A stretch of DNA of 64,000 bases from Serpentinimonas maccroryi (GTDB taxonomy: Bacteria > Pseudomonadota > Gammaproteobacteria > Burkholderiales > Burkholderiaceae_C). Positions 40,133 through 56,325 of the stretch are shown piece by piece (positions within the stretch are counted from its first letter, which is position 1; every line of letters starts with the position of its first letter). The notes under the pieces were generated by a model that saw only the letters and a program-made list of their open reading frames with translations, ran no database searches and was not told the origin of the DNA. The stretch covers positions 1,364,001-1,428,000 of the forward strand of contig NZ_AP014569.1 of NCBI RefSeq assembly GCF_000828915.1, given 5' to 3'. The position numbers and the translations under genes were made by a program.

Positions 40133-41485
40133 TCAAACGGTGGCCGCAACCAAGCTGGTTTTGTGTTCGATGTAGTGCTCAAACTCGTGCCGGTAGTGCT
40201 TGAGCATGGCGCGCACCGGCATCGCGGCCGCGTCACCGAGGGCGCAGATGGTGCGGCCCATGATGTTTTCGGCCACGTTGTCGAGCAGCGCGAGGTCTTC
40301 GGGCCGGCCCTGGCCGTTCACGATGCGGTCCACGATCCGATACAGCCAGCCCGTCCCTTCGCGGCACGGGGTGCACTGGCCGCAGGACTCGTGCATGTAA
40401 AAATAACTCAGGCGGTGCAGTGCCTTGACCATGCAGCGGCTGTCGTCGAGCACGATCACCGCGCCCGAACCCAGCATGGAGCCGGCCTTGCTGATCGAGT
40501 CGTAGTCGAGCGTGCAGCACATCATCGATTCGGCGGGCAACACGGGCGAAGAGGAACCGCCCGGGATCACGGCCTTGAGCCGGCGCCCCTTGCGCACGCC
40601 GCCGCAGAGCTCGAGCAGGGTAGAAAACGGGGTGCACATCGGCACCTCGTAGTTACCGGGGTGCTCGACGTCGCCGCTGACCGAAAAAATCTTGGTGCCG
40701 CCGTTGTTGGGGCGGCCGCAGTCGAGGTAGGCCTTGCCGCCGTGGCGGATGAGCCAAGGCACGGCGGCAAAGGTTTCGGTGTTGTTGATGGTGGTCGGCT
40801 TGCCGTAGAGGCCAAAACTGGCCGGGAACGGTGGCTTGAAGCGTGGCTGGCCCTTTTTGCCTTCGAGCGATTCGAGCAGCGCCGTTTCTTCGCCGCAGAT
40901 GTAGGCGCCAAAGCCATGGTGCGCGTGCAGCTGGAAGCTGAAATTGGTGCCCAAAATGCGCTCGCCCAAGTAACCGGCGGCGCGCGCCTGTTCGAGCGCG
41001 GCCTCGAAGCGCTCATAGACTTGGAAGATCTCGCCGTGGATGTAGTTGTAGCCCACCGTGGTGCCCATGGCGTAGGCGGCAATGGCCATGCCCTCGATCA
41101 CGATGTGCGGGTTGTACATCAGGATGTCGCGGTCTTTGCAGGTGCCGGGCTCGCCCTCGTCGGAGTTGCACACGAGGTATTTTTGGCCCGGAAACTGGCG
41201 CGGCATGAAGCTCCACTTCAGACCGGTCGGGAAGCCCGCACCGCCGCGGCCGCGCAAGGCCGATTCTTTGACGTGGGCGATCACCTCTTCGGGCGTGAGG
41301 CCGGGGCCGCCGTCGCGCCCCAAGATCTGGCGCAGCGCCGCATATCCGCCGCGCGCCTCGTAGTCAGCCAAGCCCCAGTTGCTGCCGTCTAGGCCGGCGT
41401 ACATCTGCGGGCTGATGTGGCGGCCGTGAAAGCAGGTTTCGATGCCGCGCGACTGGAACTGCTCCAGCACTTGATTGACGTTCAT
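40133..41485 (-). CDS. nuoF: NADH-quinone oxidoreductase subunit F
   Basis: 450 residues, NADH- and FMN-binding subunit. The Gly-rich NADH site is [15 protein letters not shown] and the FMN region is [20 protein letters not shown]. The N3 cluster cysteines are in [17 protein letters not shown] near residue 360. The start overlaps the nuoE stop by four bases. Confidence 0.98.
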   Translation of the reverse strand: MNVNQVLEQFQSRGIETCFHGRHISPQMYAGLDGSNWGLADYEARGGYAALRQILGRDGGPGLTPEEVIAHVKESALRGRGGAGFPTGLKWSFMPRQFPGQKYLVCNSDEGEPGTCKDRDILMYNPHIVIEGMAIAAYAMGTTVGYNYIHGEIFQVYERFEAALEQARAAGYLGERILGTNFSFQLHAHHGFGAYICGEETALLESLEGKKGQPRFKPPFPASFGLYGKPTTINNTETFAAVPWLIRHGGKAYLDCGRPNNGGTKIFSVSGDVEHPGNYEVPMCTPFSTLLELCGGVRKGRRLKAVIPGGSSSPVLPAESMMCCTLDYDSISKAGSMLGSGAVIVLDDSRCMVKALHRLSYFYMHESCGQCTPCREGTGWLYRIVDRIVNGQGRPEDLALLDNVAENIMGRTICALGDAAAMPVRAMLKHYRHEFEHYIEHKTSLVAATV

Positions 41486-42021
41486 GCCTCTTCCTTTGCA
41501 GCACGCAGGCCGTCGATGAGCTGGTCGAGCTTGTCGGCGCTCATGAAGCTGCACATGTGGCGGTCGTTGACCAGCAGCACCGGGGCGTCGGCGCAGGCGC
41601 CTAGGCATTCAGACTGCTGCAAGGTGAACAGGCCGTCGGGCGTGGTCTGGCCCATCTGGATGCCCAGCCGGCGCTCGAGGTGCTGCAGCGTCTGCACGCC
41701 GTCGCGCAGCGCACACGGCAGGTTGGTGCAGACGTTGAGCTTGAACTTGCCCAGCGGCTGCTGGTTGTACATGTTGTAGAAGGTAGTGACTTCGTGCACC
41801 GCCATGACCGGCATACCGAGGTAGTCGGCCACGCCCTCCTCGGCCGCTGGGCTGACCCAGCCTTGTTCTTGCTGTACGATGGCCAAACAAGCCATGACCG
41901 CCGACTGCTTTTGCTCGGCGGGGTACTTGGCCACTTCGCGCGCAAAGCGCGCCAGCGTGGCGTCAGCAAAGGCCATGGGCGCCACCGGGGCGCTGGGTTT
42001 GATGGGGCTGGGGCTGCTCAT
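41482..42021 (-). CDS. nuoE: NADH-quinone oxidoreductase subunit E
   Basis: 179 residues. Thioredoxin-like fold with the N1a 2Fe-2S cluster; its cysteines are in [12 protein letters not shown] and [13 protein letters not shown]. The ATG at 42021 overlaps the nuoD stop by four bases and is the normal family start. The first 18 residues are Pro/Ser-rich and variable. Confidence 0.97.
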   Translation of the reverse strand: MSSPSPIKPSAPVAPMAFADATLARFAREVAKYPAEQKQSAVMACLAIVQQEQGWVSPAAEEGVADYLGMPVMAVHEVTTFYNMYNQQPLGKFKLNVCTNLPCALRDGVQTLQHLERRLGIQMGQTTPDGLFTLQQSECLGACADAPVLLVNDRHMCSFMSADKLDQLIDGLRAAKEEA

Positions 42022-43271
42022 CGGTCTATCTCTCCAAACACGATGTCCATGGTGCCGATGATCGCCACGGCGTCGGCCAGCATGTGGCCACGCGCCATCT
42101 CGTCGAGGGCGGCCAAATGCGGGAAACCGGGCGCGCGGATTTTGAGCCGGTAAGGCTTGTTGGCGCCGTCGCTCACCAAGTAGATGCCGAACTCGCCCTT
42201 GGGGTGTTCGACTGCGGCGTAGGCCTCGCCCTCGGGCACGTGGAAGCCTTCGGTAAAGAGCTTGAAGTGGTGGATCAGCTCCTCCATGCTCGACTTCATG
42301 GCTTCGCGTGCCGGCGGCGCCACCTTGTGGTTGCTGGTGATCACCGGGCCGGGGTTGGCGCGCAGCCAAGCCACGCACTGCTGGATGATGCGGTTGGACT
42401 GCTTCATCTCCTCCATGCGCACCAGGTAGCGGTCGTAGGTGTCGCCGGTCTTGCCCACGGGCACGTCGAAATCGACTTGGGCGTAGGCGTCGTAGGGCTG
42501 CTTTTTGCGCAAGTCCCAAGCGATGCCGCTGCCGCGCAGCATCGGGCCGGTCAGGCCCATGTTGAGCGCGCGCTCGGGGGTGATGACGCCGATGCCCACG
42601 GTGCGCTGCTTCCAGATGCGGTTATCGGTCAGCAGGGTGTGGTATTCGCTGAGGTAGTTCGGGAAGCGCTGCGTGAAGTCTTCGATGAAATCGAGCAGCG
42701 AGCCCTTGCGGTTGCGGTTGAGCTTGTCGATGCCGCTGGTGTTGCGCACCTTGTTCTCGGTGTGCTGAGGCATGGTGTCGGGCAGGTCGCGATAGACGCC
42801 GCCGGGGCGGAAGTAGGCCGCGTGCATGCGCGCGCCCGAGACCGCTTCGTACATATCGAACAGGTCTTCGCGCTCGCGGAAGGTGTAGATCAGGATGGTG
42901 GAGCTGCCGCAGTCGTTGCCGTGCGAGCCCAGCCACATCAGGTGGTTGAGCAAGCGCGTGATCTCGCTGTACATGACGCGGATGTACTGGGCACGGATGG
43001 GCACCTCGAGCCCGAGCAGCTTTTCGATCGCCAGACAGTAGGCGTGCTCGTTGCACATCATCGAGACGTAATCGAGCCGGTCCATGTAGGGCAGCGACTG
43101 GATGTAGGTCTTGTGCTCGGCCAGTTTTTCGGTGGCGCGGTGCAGCAGCCCGATGTGCGGGTCGGCGCGTTGCACCACCTCGCCGTCGAGCTCGAGCACC
43201 AAGCGCAACACACCGTGCGCGGCCGGGTGCTGCGGGCCAAAGTTGAGCGTGTAGTTTTTTATTTCAGCCAT
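42018..43271 (-). CDS. nuoD: NADH-quinone oxidoreductase subunit D
   Basis: 417 residues, NiFe-hydrogenase-like large subunit that forms the quinone-binding site with NuoB. It begins [20 protein letters not shown], the quinone-site histidine loop. It carries [16 protein letters not shown] and [19 protein letters not shown], and ends in FGEIDR as usual. It is 23 bases after nuoC. Confidence 0.98.
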   Translation of the reverse strand: MAEIKNYTLNFGPQHPAAHGVLRLVLELDGEVVQRADPHIGLLHRATEKLAEHKTYIQSLPYMDRLDYVSMMCNEHAYCLAIEKLLGLEVPIRAQYIRVMYSEITRLLNHLMWLGSHGNDCGSSTILIYTFREREDLFDMYEAVSGARMHAAYFRPGGVYRDLPDTMPQHTENKVRNTSGIDKLNRNRKGSLLDFIEDFTQRFPNYLSEYHTLLTDNRIWKQRTVGIGVITPERALNMGLTGPMLRGSGIAWDLRKKQPYDAYAQVDFDVPVGKTGDTYDRYLVRMEEMKQSNRIIQQCVAWLRANPGPVITSNHKVAPPAREAMKSSMEELIHHFKLFTEGFHVPEGEAYAAVEHPKGEFGIYLVSDGANKPYRLKIRAPGFPHLAALDEMARGHMLADAVAIIGTMDIVFGEIDR

Positions 43272-43294
43272 GGTTGAATCCGCTGCGGCGGCCT

Positions 43295-43945
43295 TTAGCG
43301 CAAGCCACCGCCGTAATGGTCTTCGCGCACGATGCGCGGTGTGTTTTCGCGCGGTTCGATGGTGATGGGCTCATAAATCACGCGCCGGCGCTCGGGGTCG
43401 TAGCGCATTTCCACATGGCCCGAGAGCGGGAAGTCTTTGCGAAACGGGTGCCCGATGAAGCCGTAGTCGGTGAGGATGCGGCGCAGGTCGGGGTGGCCAT
43501 CGAAGACGATGCCGTAGAGGTCGAAGGCTTCGCGCTCGTACCAGTTGGCCGCCGACCACAGGTGGCTGACGCTGGGCACCTGCGGCCAGTCGTCGTCGGG
43601 GCAGCGCACGCGCACGCGCACGCGCTGGTTGAGCGAGACCGACAGCAGGTGCGCCACCACGGCGTAGCGTGGGCCGTCCCAGCTTTGGTCGCGCCAGGCC
43701 GAGTAGTCGAGGCCGCAGAGGTCGATGAGCTGCTCGAAGCGGCAGCCGGTGACGTCGCGCAGGGTCTGCATCACGTCGAGGTAATCGGCGGCAGCGACTT
43801 CGAGCGTGATTTCGTCGCTAGTGCTTTGCACCACGGTGGCGCGGCCTTGCAGGATCTGGCTCAGGGTCTGCTGCACGGTGGCGGCGGGGCGCTCGCTCCA
43901 AGACCCAAGGTGGGGTGGCGCGCCTTTGCTTGCTGGGGTCGTCAT
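43295..43945 (-). CDS. nuoC: NADH-quinone oxidoreductase subunit C
   Basis: 216 residues from the ATG at 43945; an in-frame TTG at 43969 would overlap the nuoB stop and is less likely. The family signature [20 protein letters not shown] and the C-terminal [20 protein letters not shown] are intact. Peripheral-arm subunit linking NuoB and NuoD. Confidence 0.95.
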   Translation of the reverse strand: MTTPASKGAPPHLGSWSERPAATVQQTLSQILQGRATVVQSTSDEITLEVAAADYLDVMQTLRDVTGCRFEQLIDLCGLDYSAWRDQSWDGPRYAVVAHLLSVSLNQRVRVRVRCPDDDWPQVPSVSHLWSAANWYEREAFDLYGIVFDGHPDLRRILTDYGFIGHPFRKDFPLSGHVEMRYDPERRRVIYEPITIEPRENTPRIVREDHYGGGLR

Positions 43946-43965
43946 GGCTGGTGCCTTGGCCGCGC

Positions 43966-44445
43966 TCAAACGCGCGCGATGGTTTGGGTGCGGCGGATTT
44001 TTTGCTGCAACTGGATGATGCCGTAGATCAGCGCCTCGGCCGTGGGCGGACAGCCCGGCACGTAAACGTCGACCGGCACCACGCGGTCGCAGCCGCGCAC
44101 CACCGAGTAGCTGTAGTGGTAGTAGCCGCCGCCGTTGGCACAGGAGCCCATGCTCAGCACCCAGCGCGGCTCGGCCATTTGGTCATAGACCTTGCGCAGG
44201 GCCGGGGCCATTTTGTTGCACAGGGTGCCGGCCACGATCATCAGGTCCGACTGGCGTGGGCTGGCCCGGAACACCTCGGCGCCAAAGCGCCCGAGGTCGT
44301 AACGCGCGGCCGCCGAGTGCATCATTTCGACCGCGCAGCAGGCCAGACCGAAGGTCATGGGCCAGATGGAACCGGTCTTGGCCCAGTTCACCACCGAGTC
44401 GTAACTGGTGGTGACGAAGCCCTGTTTGAGTACGCCTTCAATCAT
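43966..44445 (-). CDS. nuoB: NADH-quinone oxidoreductase subunit B
   Basis: 159 residues. Carries the terminal N2 4Fe-4S cluster, with the tandem cysteines in [11 protein letters not shown] and further ligands in [10 protein letters not shown] and [14 protein letters not shown]. The ATG at 44445 gives the family-typical start [14 protein letters not shown]. Confidence 0.98.
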   Translation of the reverse strand: MIEGVLKQGFVTTSYDSVVNWAKTGSIWPMTFGLACCAVEMMHSAAARYDLGRFGAEVFRASPRQSDLMIVAGTLCNKMAPALRKVYDQMAEPRWVLSMGSCANGGGYYHYSYSVVRGCDRVVPVDVYVPGCPPTAEALIYGIIQLQQKIRRTQTIARV

Positions 44446-44502
44446 CGCATCGATCCTTGTGTAAATGAACTGACGCTGCCGCACACGCAGACAGCAAACC
44501 GC

Positions 44503-44862
44503 TCACTCCCAATCCAGCGCCCCTTTTTTCCACTCATAGACAAAGCCCACGGTGAGGATGGCCAAGAACATCATGCCGGCTAAAAAGCCGGTGAAGCCGA
44601 TTTCGCTGAACGCCACCGCCCATGGGAACAGAAAAGCGATCTCGAGGTCAAAGAGGATGAAGAGAATGGCGACGAGGTAATAGCGTACGTCGAATTTCAT
44701 GCGCGCGTCTTCGAAAGCTTCGAAGCCGCATTCGTAGGGGGAGTTTTTCTCGGGGTCGGGCCGGTTGGGCCCCAGAACGTAGCCGATCAACTGCGGCAAC
44801 ACGCCCACTGCGAGACCGACCAGAATAAACAAGAGTACGGGCAGGTAAAGCTCTAGATTCAT
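44503..44862 (-). CDS. nuoA: NADH-quinone oxidoreductase subunit A
   Basis: 119 residues with three membrane helices. [20 protein letters not shown] is the conserved loop with the conformationally active cysteine, and [19 protein letters not shown] is the second helix. First gene of the 14-gene nuo operon, 78 bases downstream of the tRNA-Leu gene on the same strand. Confidence 0.97.
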   Translation of the reverse strand: MNLELYLPVLLFILVGLAVGVLPQLIGYVLGPNRPDPEKNSPYECGFEAFEDARMKFDVRYYLVAILFILFDLEIAFLFPWAVAFSEIGFTGFLAGMMFLAILTVGFVYEWKKGALDWE

Positions 44863-44940
44863 CTTGATGTCTCTCTAAAACTCGCGCGCTCCACTAGACC
44901 CACGCTGGGCGCGTTGGGCGCGGCTCGGTTTTTACATGAT

Positions 44941-45025
44941 TGGTGCCGACGGCGAGACTCGAACTCGCACAGCTTTCGCCACTACCCCCTCAAGATAGCG
45001 TGTCTACCAATTTCACCACGTCGGC
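44941..45025 (-). tRNA. tRNA-Leu (anticodon GAG)
   Basis: 85 bases including an encoded CCA end (44941-44943 on the plus strand). The acceptor stem is GCCGACG paired with CGTCGGC. The D-loop region is closely similar to E. coli tRNA-Leu(GAG). The anticodon stem-loop CTATCTTGAGGGGGTAG presents GAG (44989-44991), and a long variable arm typical of leucine tRNAs is present. It lies between secG and nuoA on the same strand and is probably processed from their transcript. Confidence 0.95.
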
Positions 45026-45128
45026 TTAAATCTTGGATGCATCCAGCTTGGCTGGAGGAGCTTTGGCCCCGCGATGCATCCCAGCCCCGAATTTTACCCT
45101 GAAAAAACGGGGCAAGCTTTAGAAAAGC

Positions 45129-45512
45129 TTACTGTGCAGGAATTTGACCCGCACCGGCTGGCGCTGTGGCCGGTGCTGCCGGCGGCGCCGGGACACCCGG
45201 AATCTGGTCGGCGGGCGTGGGCGGGGCTGCGGGCAGGGTTTCGAGCACGGTGCCGGCCTCGGCTTGGGGTGCCTGGCCAAAATAGGCCAAACCCAGCGTG
45301 GCGCTGAGGAACAAGGTTGCCAGAATCGCCGTGCTGCGCGACATGAAGTTGGAACCACCGCTGGCCCCAAACAGGGTGGCAGCGCCCGAACTGCCGCCCC
45401 CAAGGGAGGCGCCGGCATCGGCTCCTTTGCCGTGCTGCACCAGAATCAGGCCGATCATCACCAACGCCGACAGCAGCTGCACCGCCAGCAGCAAGGTTAA
45501 GAAAATATTCAT
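45129..45512 (-). CDS. secG: Preprotein translocase subunit SecG
   Basis: 127 residues, two membrane helices (about 3-22 and 52-72) with the conserved QHGKGADAGASLGGG and LFGASGGSNFMSRSTAILA between them. The C-terminal 45 residues are an Ala/Pro-rich tail longer than in E. coli. The ATG at 45512 opens the first helix. It follows tpiA by 24 bases, the usual tpiA-secG pair. Confidence 0.94.
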   Translation of the reverse strand: MNIFLTLLLAVQLLSALVMIGLILVQHGKGADAGASLGGGSSGAATLFGASGGSNFMSRSTAILATLFLSATLGLAYFGQAPQAEAGTVLETLPAAPPTPADQIPGVPAPPAAPATAPAGAGQIPAQ

Positions 45513-45536
45513 GAACTCACACTCCAAAAGCCAAAA

Positions 45537-46298
<762 letters not shown>

Positions 46299-46333
46299 GG
46301 TGGGCCCTTGAGATACGTTGCAGCGGCCAAGGT

Positions 46334-48463
46334 TCAGTCGTCTTGCGGCTGCTGCGCCGGTTGCACCTCGTCGCGATCGAGCAGCGCCTTCATCGACAGC
46401 TTGACGCGGCCTTTTTCGTCGGTCTCGAGCACCTTGACCTTGACGATCTGGCCCTCTTTTAGGTAGTCGGTCACTTTTTCGACGCGCTGGTGCGCGATCT
46501 GGCTGATGTGCAGCAGGCCGTCTTTGCCGGGCAGCAGGTTCACCAGGGCCCCGAAATCGAGGATCTTGGTGATCGGGCCTTCATAGACCTTGCCGATTTC
46601 CACTTCGGCTGTGATGGCCTCGATGCGGCGCATGGCGTGTTCGGCCTTGGCCGCTTCGCTGCTGGCGATGGTGATGGTGCCGTCTTCGGCGATGTCGATC
46701 TGGGTGCCGGTTTCTTCGGTCAGGGCGCGGATGGTGGCGCCGCCCTTGCCGATGATGTCGCGGATTTTTTCCGGGTTGATCTTCATGGTGTAGAGGCGCG
46801 GCGCAAAGCTCGAAATCTCGGTGTTGGCCTGCCCCATCGCCGCTTGCATCTCGCCCAGAATGTGCAGGCGCGCCTCTTTGGCTTGCGCCAGCGCGACTTG
46901 CATGATCTCTTTGGTGATGCCTTGGATTTTGATGTCCATCTGCAAGGCGGTGATGCCGGCTGGGGTGCCCGCAACCTTGAAGTCCATGTCACCGAGGTGG
47001 TCTTCGTCGCCCAAAATGTCGGTGAGCACGGCGAAGCGGTTGCCCTCTTTGATCAGGCCCATGGCGATGCCGGCCACGTGCGCTTTCATGGGCACGCCGG
47101 CGTCCATCAGCGCCAAGCAGCCGCCGCAGACCGAAGCCATGGACGACGAACCGTTGGACTCGGTGATTTCGCTCACCACGCGCACGGTGTAGGGAAACTC
47201 GTCTTTGGGCGGCAGCGCGGCGACCAGCGCGCGCTTGGCCAAGCGGCCGTGGCCGATCTCGCGCCGCTTGGGGCTGCCTACGCGCCCGGTTTCGCCGGTG
47301 GCGAAGGGTGGCATGTTGTAGTGCAGCATGAAGCGGTCTTCAAAATCGCCGGCCAGCGCGTCGATGCGCTGCGCGTCGCGCTCGGTGCCCAGGGTGGCGA
47401 TTACCAGCGCCTGCGTTTCGCCGCGCGTGAACAGCGCCGAGCCGTGGGTGCGCGGCAGCACGCCGGTGCGGATTTCGATCGGGCGCACGGTACGCGTGTC
47501 GCGGCCGTCGATGCGCGGCTCGCCGGCCAGAATCTGCCCGCGCACGATGCCGGCTTCGATGTTGAACAGCAGCTCTTCGACCTTGACCGCGTCGCACACG
47601 AGCCCCTCAGCCTTGAGCCCGGCGTGCACGGCGGCGTAGGCTTGGCGGCAGGCCTGGGTGCGCGCTTGCTTGTTGCGGATCTGGTAGGCCGCCACCAGGG
47701 CCTCGCGGCCCAGCGCCTCGACGCGGGCGATCAGCGCCTCGTCGCGCGCCGGCGGCTGCCAGTCCCATTCGGGCTTGCCGGCTTCGCGCACCAGTTCGTT
47801 GATGGCGGCGATGGCGATGTTGCCTTGCTCGTGGCCAAAGACCACGGCACCCAGCAACACCTCTTCGGACAACTGCTGCGCTTCGCTCTCGACCATCAGC
47901 ACCGCCGCTTCGGTGCCGGCCACCACCAGATCGAGCTGGCTGTTGGCGCGCTCGGTCTGGCCGGGGTTGAGGATGTACTGGCCGTTGACGTAGCCCACCC
48001 GCGCGGCGCCGATGGGGCCGTTGAAGGGGATGCCGCTGATGGACAGTGCGGCGCTGGTGGCGATCAGGGCGGCGATGTCGGCATCGACCTCGGGGTTGAG
48101 CGACAGGGTGTGCACCACCACCTGCACTTCGTTGAAAAAGCCCTCGGGGAACAGGGGCCGAATCGGGCGGTCGATCAGGCGACTGGTGAGGGTTTCGAAC
48201 TCGCTCGGGCGCCCTTCGCGCTTGAAGAAGCTGCCCGGAATTTTGCCGGCAGCGTAGGATTTTTCGAGGTAATCGACGGTGAGTGGGAAAAAGTCTTGAC
48301 CCGACTTGGCGTCGGTTTTGGCGACCACGGTGGCCAGCACCACGGTGCCGTCCATGTCGAGCAGCACGGCGCCGCTGGACTGGCGCGCGATTTCGCCGGT
48401 TTCGAGGCGCACGGTGTGGCGGCCCCATTGGAAGCTTTTGCTGACTTTGTTAAACAGACCCAT
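46334..48463 (-). CDS. pnp: Polyribonucleotide nucleotidyltransferase (PNPase)
   Basis: 709 residues. Phosphorolytic 3'-5' exoribonuclease and degradosome component. Two RNase PH domains (about 1-230 and 310-540), then a KH domain ([20 protein letters not shown]) and an S1 domain ([20 protein letters not shown]). A long leader hairpin upstream resembles the RNase III-processed autoregulatory leader known for E. coli pnp. rpsO lies upstream, the standard rpsO-pnp order. Confidence 0.98.
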   Translation of the reverse strand: MGLFNKVSKSFQWGRHTVRLETGEIARQSSGAVLLDMDGTVVLATVVAKTDAKSGQDFFPLTVDYLEKSYAAGKIPGSFFKREGRPSEFETLTSRLIDRPIRPLFPEGFFNEVQVVVHTLSLNPEVDADIAALIATSAALSISGIPFNGPIGAARVGYVNGQYILNPGQTERANSQLDLVVAGTEAAVLMVESEAQQLSEEVLLGAVVFGHEQGNIAIAAINELVREAGKPEWDWQPPARDEALIARVEALGREALVAAYQIRNKQARTQACRQAYAAVHAGLKAEGLVCDAVKVEELLFNIEAGIVRGQILAGEPRIDGRDTRTVRPIEIRTGVLPRTHGSALFTRGETQALVIATLGTERDAQRIDALAGDFEDRFMLHYNMPPFATGETGRVGSPKRREIGHGRLAKRALVAALPPKDEFPYTVRVVSEITESNGSSSMASVCGGCLALMDAGVPMKAHVAGIAMGLIKEGNRFAVLTDILGDEDHLGDMDFKVAGTPAGITALQMDIKIQGITKEIMQVALAQAKEARLHILGEMQAAMGQANTEISSFAPRLYTMKINPEKIRDIIGKGGATIRALTEETGTQIDIAEDGTITIASSEAAKAEHAMRRIEAITAEVEIGKVYEGPITKILDFGALVNLLPGKDGLLHISQIAHQRVEKVTDYLKEGQIVKVKVLETDEKGRVKLSMKALLDRDEVQPAQQPQDD

Positions 48464-48520
48464 GAGTGTTCCTAGAGTGGTGGGGGTGGTGGGCCGACGG
48501 CCGAGCCTTCAGAACACGAT

Positions 48521-48565
48521 GCCATTCCAGTGCCGCCGCGGCGCGCGCGACGGCTTTGGAATGAC
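48521..48565 (-). promoter_or_regulatory. Long hairpin in the pnp 5' leader
   Basis: On the minus strand the arms GTCATTCCAAAGCCGTCGC and GCGGCGGCACTGGAATGGC pair over about 18-20 bases with a few mismatches around a GC-rich loop. It lies 58 bases before the pnp ATG and after the rpsO terminator. By analogy with E. coli, where RNase III cuts such a stem and PNPase then degrades its own mRNA, this is a candidate autoregulatory site. Confidence 0.55.
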
Positions 48566-48617
48566 ACAGCTTCGCTCTGAATGAGCACGCCTGGCCTAGA
48601 TGGGAAATGAAGCGCAA

Positions 48618-48653
48618 AAAACGCCTGCGGCGGCAGGGCGACCGAGGCGTTTT
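48618..48653 (-). terminator. Rho-independent terminator after rpsO
   Basis: AAAACGCCT and AGGCGTTTT are perfect nine-base arms around an 18-base GC-rich loop, followed on the minus strand by a run of six T. It is 44 bases after the rpsO stop and before pnp, so it would reduce read-through into pnp. Confidence 0.8.
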
Positions 48654-48696
48654 GCACGATGAACGAAAAAGGGCAAAGGCCGCTTGGGTGCGGTTC

Positions 48697-48963
48697 TTAT
48701 TTGCGCAAGCCGAGCTTTTGGATCAGGCTCACGTAGCGGTCGGCGTCTTTGCCCTTGAGGTAGTCGAGCAGCTTGCGCCGACGGCTGACCATGCGCAGCA
48801 GACCGCGGCGGCCGTGGTGGTCTTTGGCGTGGGTTTTGAAGTGCGGCGTGAGTTCGTTGATGCGCGCCGTAAGGATGGCGACCTGTACTTCGGGGCTGCC
48901 GGTGTCGTGGGGTGCACGGGCGTTGGCCGAAATCACTTCGGCTTTGACGGATTGAGCGATCAT
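48697..48963 (-). CDS. rpsO: 30S ribosomal protein S15
   Basis: 88 residues, full length. It contains [20 protein letters not shown] and [20 protein letters not shown], the classic S15 rRNA-binding signature. It binds 16S rRNA early in small-subunit assembly. It is followed by a terminator and then pnp. Promoter elements are likely at the end of carB. Confidence 0.98.
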   Translation of the reverse strand: MIAQSVKAEVISANARAPHDTGSPEVQVAILTARINELTPHFKTHAKDHHGRRGLLRMVSRRRKLLDYLKGKDADRYVSLIQKLGLRK

Positions 48964-49088
48964 GATGACTTTCTAGGTGGACGTGCGTCCTGCCGCAGGG
49001 TGCGGTCAGCTCAAGGCACCAAGGCCCCAAGCCGCCGCTTGCCGCAACAGGCGTGTGTAGTCTTGCCAAAAATAGGCAGACCTTGAGA

Positions 49089-53538
<4,450 letters not shown>

Positions 53539-53680
53539 GGGGGATTCTCCAGGTACTTGGATTCTGGCCGCACCCTTAAGGCCCCACGCCAGCACGCACT
53601 CAGGCGATTTTGATTGGGGCTGCAGCGGCCTTTGAGTCATTGGGGCCACCGGGGTGCGCAGGGTTAGGGTAAACCTTGGA

Positions 53681-53686
53681 ATTATA
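53681..53686 (-). promoter_or_regulatory. Consensus -10 box for carAB
   Basis: TATAAT on the minus strand, 143 bases before the carA GTG; no clear -35. Downstream in the leader, a palindromic stretch of 29 bases centred on CCTTAAGG (53564-53592) could form a hairpin. Upstream, the 11-mer ACCGCCACCGG occurs three times (53699-53743). Confidence 0.4.
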
Positions 53687-53762
53687 GCCCGCCCACCCAC
53701 CGCCACCGGTTGACACACCGCCACCGGGGCATACCGCCACCGGGGCAATCACCGGGCCCTGT

Positions 53763-54533
53763 TCAACCCAGCCGCTGCACCGCGCTGGCGTGCAAACAAA
53801 TGGCGGCGGCGGCGGCGACGTTGAGCGATTCCTCGCCGCCGGGCTGGGCGATGCGCAGGGTGTGGCTGGCAGCGGCCAGCAGCGCTGGGCTCACGCCCTG
53901 CCCTTCGTGGCCGAACAACCAGGCGCAGGGCCAAGGCAGCGCGGCTTGGTGCAGCCACTGGCCTTGGTGCGAGCTGGTGGCCAGCAGCGGCAGATCGAGT
54001 CCCGCCAGATCGTCTGGGTGCAAGCCTTCGACCAGGCGCAAGCCAAAATGCGCCCCCATGCCGGCGCGCAGCACCTTGGGCGCCCACAGCGCCGCCGTGC
54101 CCTTGAGCGCCAGCACCTGCTCAATACCGAGGGCGGCGGCGCTGCGCAGGATCGAGCCGACGTTGCCCGGATCTTGCAAGCGATCGAGCAGCACCGTGGG
54201 CCGCCCGGGCTGGCACGCCGCGGCGGCGGGCAACGGCCACAAAAAACCGACCGGCGCGCTCGAGCCCAAGCCGCTGACGCCGGCCAGCAGGCTGTCGGCC
54301 AGCGCCACGCGGCGCACGCTGGGGGGCAAGCTCCAGGCCGTGTCCCAGTGCGGGGCCGATTCGGCGCGCAGCAGCACCGTGGGCAACTGGCCGCGGGCCA
54401 GCAGGGCGCGGCACAGGTGCTCGCCTTCGAGCCAGACCAGCCCCAGCTCGCGGCCGGCGGCAGGGTCGTTGGCCAAGCGGCGCAGTTGCTTGAGCAGCGC
54501 GTTGTCGCGCGAGCGGATGGTTTCGGTGTTCAT
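53763..54533 (-). CDS. TrmH/SpoU-family RNA 2'-O-methyltransferase
   Basis: 256 residues. N-terminal substrate-binding region ([19 protein letters not shown]), then the SPOUT knot motifs [35 protein letters not shown] and [17 protein letters not shown]-dependent methylation of rRNA or tRNA ribose; the exact site is not predictable. The start overlaps the rnhB stop by four bases. Confidence 0.9.
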   Translation of the reverse strand: MNTETIRSRDNALLKQLRRLANDPAAGRELGLVWLEGEHLCRALLARGQLPTVLLRAESAPHWDTAWSLPPSVRRVALADSLLAGVSGLGSSAPVGFLWPLPAAAACQPGRPTVLLDRLQDPGNVGSILRSAAALGIEQVLALKGTAALWAPKVLRAGMGAHFGLRLVEGLHPDDLAGLDLPLLATSSHQGQWLHQAALPWPCAWLFGHEGQGVSPALLAAASHTLRIAQPGGEESLNVAAAAAICLHASAVQRLG

Positions 54534-55162
54534 GGGGGACAGGCTGTGGCCAGCAGCGCCGCCACCGGGGCAAAACCGCGCCGGTGCCAAGGCGTGGGGC
54601 CCAAGCGCTGCAGCGCCTCGAGGTGCAGCGCGGTGCCGTAGCCTTTGTGGCGGTCAAAGCCGTAATCGGGGTACTGGGCATGCCAGTCGAGGCACAGGCG
54701 GTCGCGCTGCACCTTGGCCACGATGGAAGCCGCCGCGATCGCCGCCACCCGGTCGTCGCCACGCACCACGGCTTGCGCCGGCAGCTGGAGGGCGGGCAAG
54801 CGGTTGCCATCGACCAGCACCTGCGTGGGGCGCAGCCGCAGGCCGGCCACGGCGCGCTGCATCGCCAGCAGGGTGGCTTGCAAGATGTTGAGGCACTCGA
54901 TTTCTTCGACGCTGGCCTGGGCCACCGAGCAGCACAGGGCGCGGTCGTGGATCAGCTCGCACAGTTGCGCGCGCCGCTTGGGCGTGAGTTTTTTGGAATC
55001 GCGCAAGCCCGCGATCGGTTTGCGCGGGTCCAGCATCACCGCCGCGGCCAGCACCGGCCCGGCCAGCGGGCCGCGTCCGGTTTCGTCCACCCCAGCCACC
55101 AGGCCCGGCGGGGCCCAGCCCAAGGTGTAGCCGTCAGGCTTGGAGGATTTGCGCGATCGCAT
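54530..55162 (-). CDS. rnhB: Ribonuclease HII RnhB
   Basis: 210 residues. Cuts RNA embedded in DNA duplexes. The catalytic carboxylates are in [26 protein letters not shown] and the VDGNRL segment, followed by [14 protein letters not shown] and HKGYGT. The start lies 29 bases inside the 3' end of lpxB, the usual lpxB-rnhB arrangement. Confidence 0.97.
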   Translation of the reverse strand: MRSRKSSKPDGYTLGWAPPGLVAGVDETGRGPLAGPVLAAAVMLDPRKPIAGLRDSKKLTPKRRAQLCELIHDRALCCSVAQASVEEIECLNILQATLLAMQRAVAGLRLRPTQVLVDGNRLPALQLPAQAVVRGDDRVAAIAAASIVAKVQRDRLCLDWHAQYPDYGFDRHKGYGTALHLEALQRLGPTPWHRRGFAPVAALLATACPP

Positions 55163-56324
55163 GGCTGGCTCGGGCGGGCATGTCTTGCCGCAGTTGCAGG
55201 TGCATGTCGGTAAAGCGCTGGCGCAGGCGCGCCACCGCCGCCGGGTCGTCGAGCCAGGCCAAGGTGGCGCGCGCCAGCGCCTCGGGCTGCGCCTGCTGCT
55301 GCAGCAGCTCGGGCACCAGGCTTTGCTGGCACAAAATGTTGGGCAACCCGATCCAGGGCGTGCGCCGCTGCTGGTTGGCCACCCACCACGAGAGCCACTG
55401 CATGCGGTAGGCGATGACCATCGGGCGCTTGTGCAGCGCGCACTCCAGCGTGGCGGTGCCGCTGGCCACCAGTGCCACGTCGCAGGCCGCCTGCACGGTG
55501 TGCGCCTGCCCCAGCACCAGCTGCACCCGCGCCTCCATGCCGGTGGTACGCAGCGCCTGCTCCAGCGTGGGGCGCAGGCCCTCGTGCGTGGGCAGCACGA
55601 AGCGCAGCTGCGGGCGCTGCTGCGCCATCAGGCGCGCGGCGTGCAAAAAAGGCATGGCCAGCGCGGCGATCTCGGCCACCCGGCTGCCCGGCAGCAGCGC
55701 CACCACGGTGGCCTCGGGATCCAGCCCGAGGCGCTGGCGCGCGCCGGCTTGGTCGGGCTCGAGCGCGATCAGGTCGGCCACCGGGTGCCCCACAAAGGTG
55801 CCGGCGATGCCGTGGCGCGCCAGCAGCTCGGGCTCGAAGGGAAACAGGCACAGCACGTGGCGCACGCTGCGCCGGATGGCGTGCACGCGCCCAGGGCGCC
55901 AAGCCCAGATCGAGGGGCAGACCAGTTGGATCGCCGGGATGCCGGCGCGGTTCAGCTGGCGCTCCAGCGGCAGGTTGAAGTCCGAGGCATCGACCCCGAG
56001 GTACAGATCGGGGCGCTCGCGCAGCAAGTCGGCGGCGTAGCGGCGCCGGATGGCGCTGATGCGCCGGTAGGCCCACAGGCCCTCGACCAGCCCGCGCACG
56101 GTGAGCTCGTCGCAGCTGTGGTGCGCGACAAAGCCCTGCGCCTGCATCAGCGGCCCGCCGATGCCGCTGGCCTGCAAGCCACTCCAGCGCTGGCGCATGC
56201 CCTGCAGCAGCAAGGCGGCGAGTTGGTCGCCCGAGCGTTCGGCCGCCACCATGGCCACGCGCAAGCCCGCGCCCGGCGGCGACGGGCCTAGGCTGGCCGG
56301 GCTGGCTGAGCTGGCAGGGCCCAC
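55134..56324 (-). CDS. lpxB: Lipid-A-disaccharide synthase LpxB
   Basis: 396 residues. Glycosyltransferase that joins lipid X and the UDP-diacylglucosamine to form the lipid A disaccharide. It shows [45 protein letters not shown] and the C-terminal [15 protein letters not shown]. The start is a GTG one base after the gnnB stop. If the upstream gnn genes are active, its substrates would carry an amide instead of an ester at position 3. Confidence 0.95.
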   Translation of the reverse strand: MGPASSASPASLGPSPPGAGLRVAMVAAERSGDQLAALLLQGMRQRWSGLQASGIGGPLMQAQGFVAHHSCDELTVRGLVEGLWAYRRISAIRRRYAADLLRERPDLYLGVDASDFNLPLERQLNRAGIPAIQLVCPSIWAWRPGRVHAIRRSVRHVLCLFPFEPELLARHGIAGTFVGHPVADLIALEPDQAGARQRLGLDPEATVVALLPGSRVAEIAALAMPFLHAARLMAQQRPQLRFVLPTHEGLRPTLEQALRTTGMEARVQLVLGQAHTVQAACDVALVASGTATLECALHKRPMVIAYRMQWLSWWVANQQRRTPWIGLPNILCQQSLVPELLQQQAQPEALARATLAWLDDPAAVARLRQRFTDMHLQLRQDMPARASHAIAQILQA

Positions 56325-56325
56325 A

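Noticed and set aside
43946-43969. An upstream TTG start for nuoC
   Set aside because: It would overlap the nuoB stop and adds eight unconserved residues; the ATG at 43945 gives normal spacing.
45084-45113. Stem-loop between secG and tRNA-Leu as a terminator
   Set aside because: The T-run is inside the loop (GCCCCG and CGGGGC arms around it) rather than after the stem, so it lacks the form of an intrinsic terminator.
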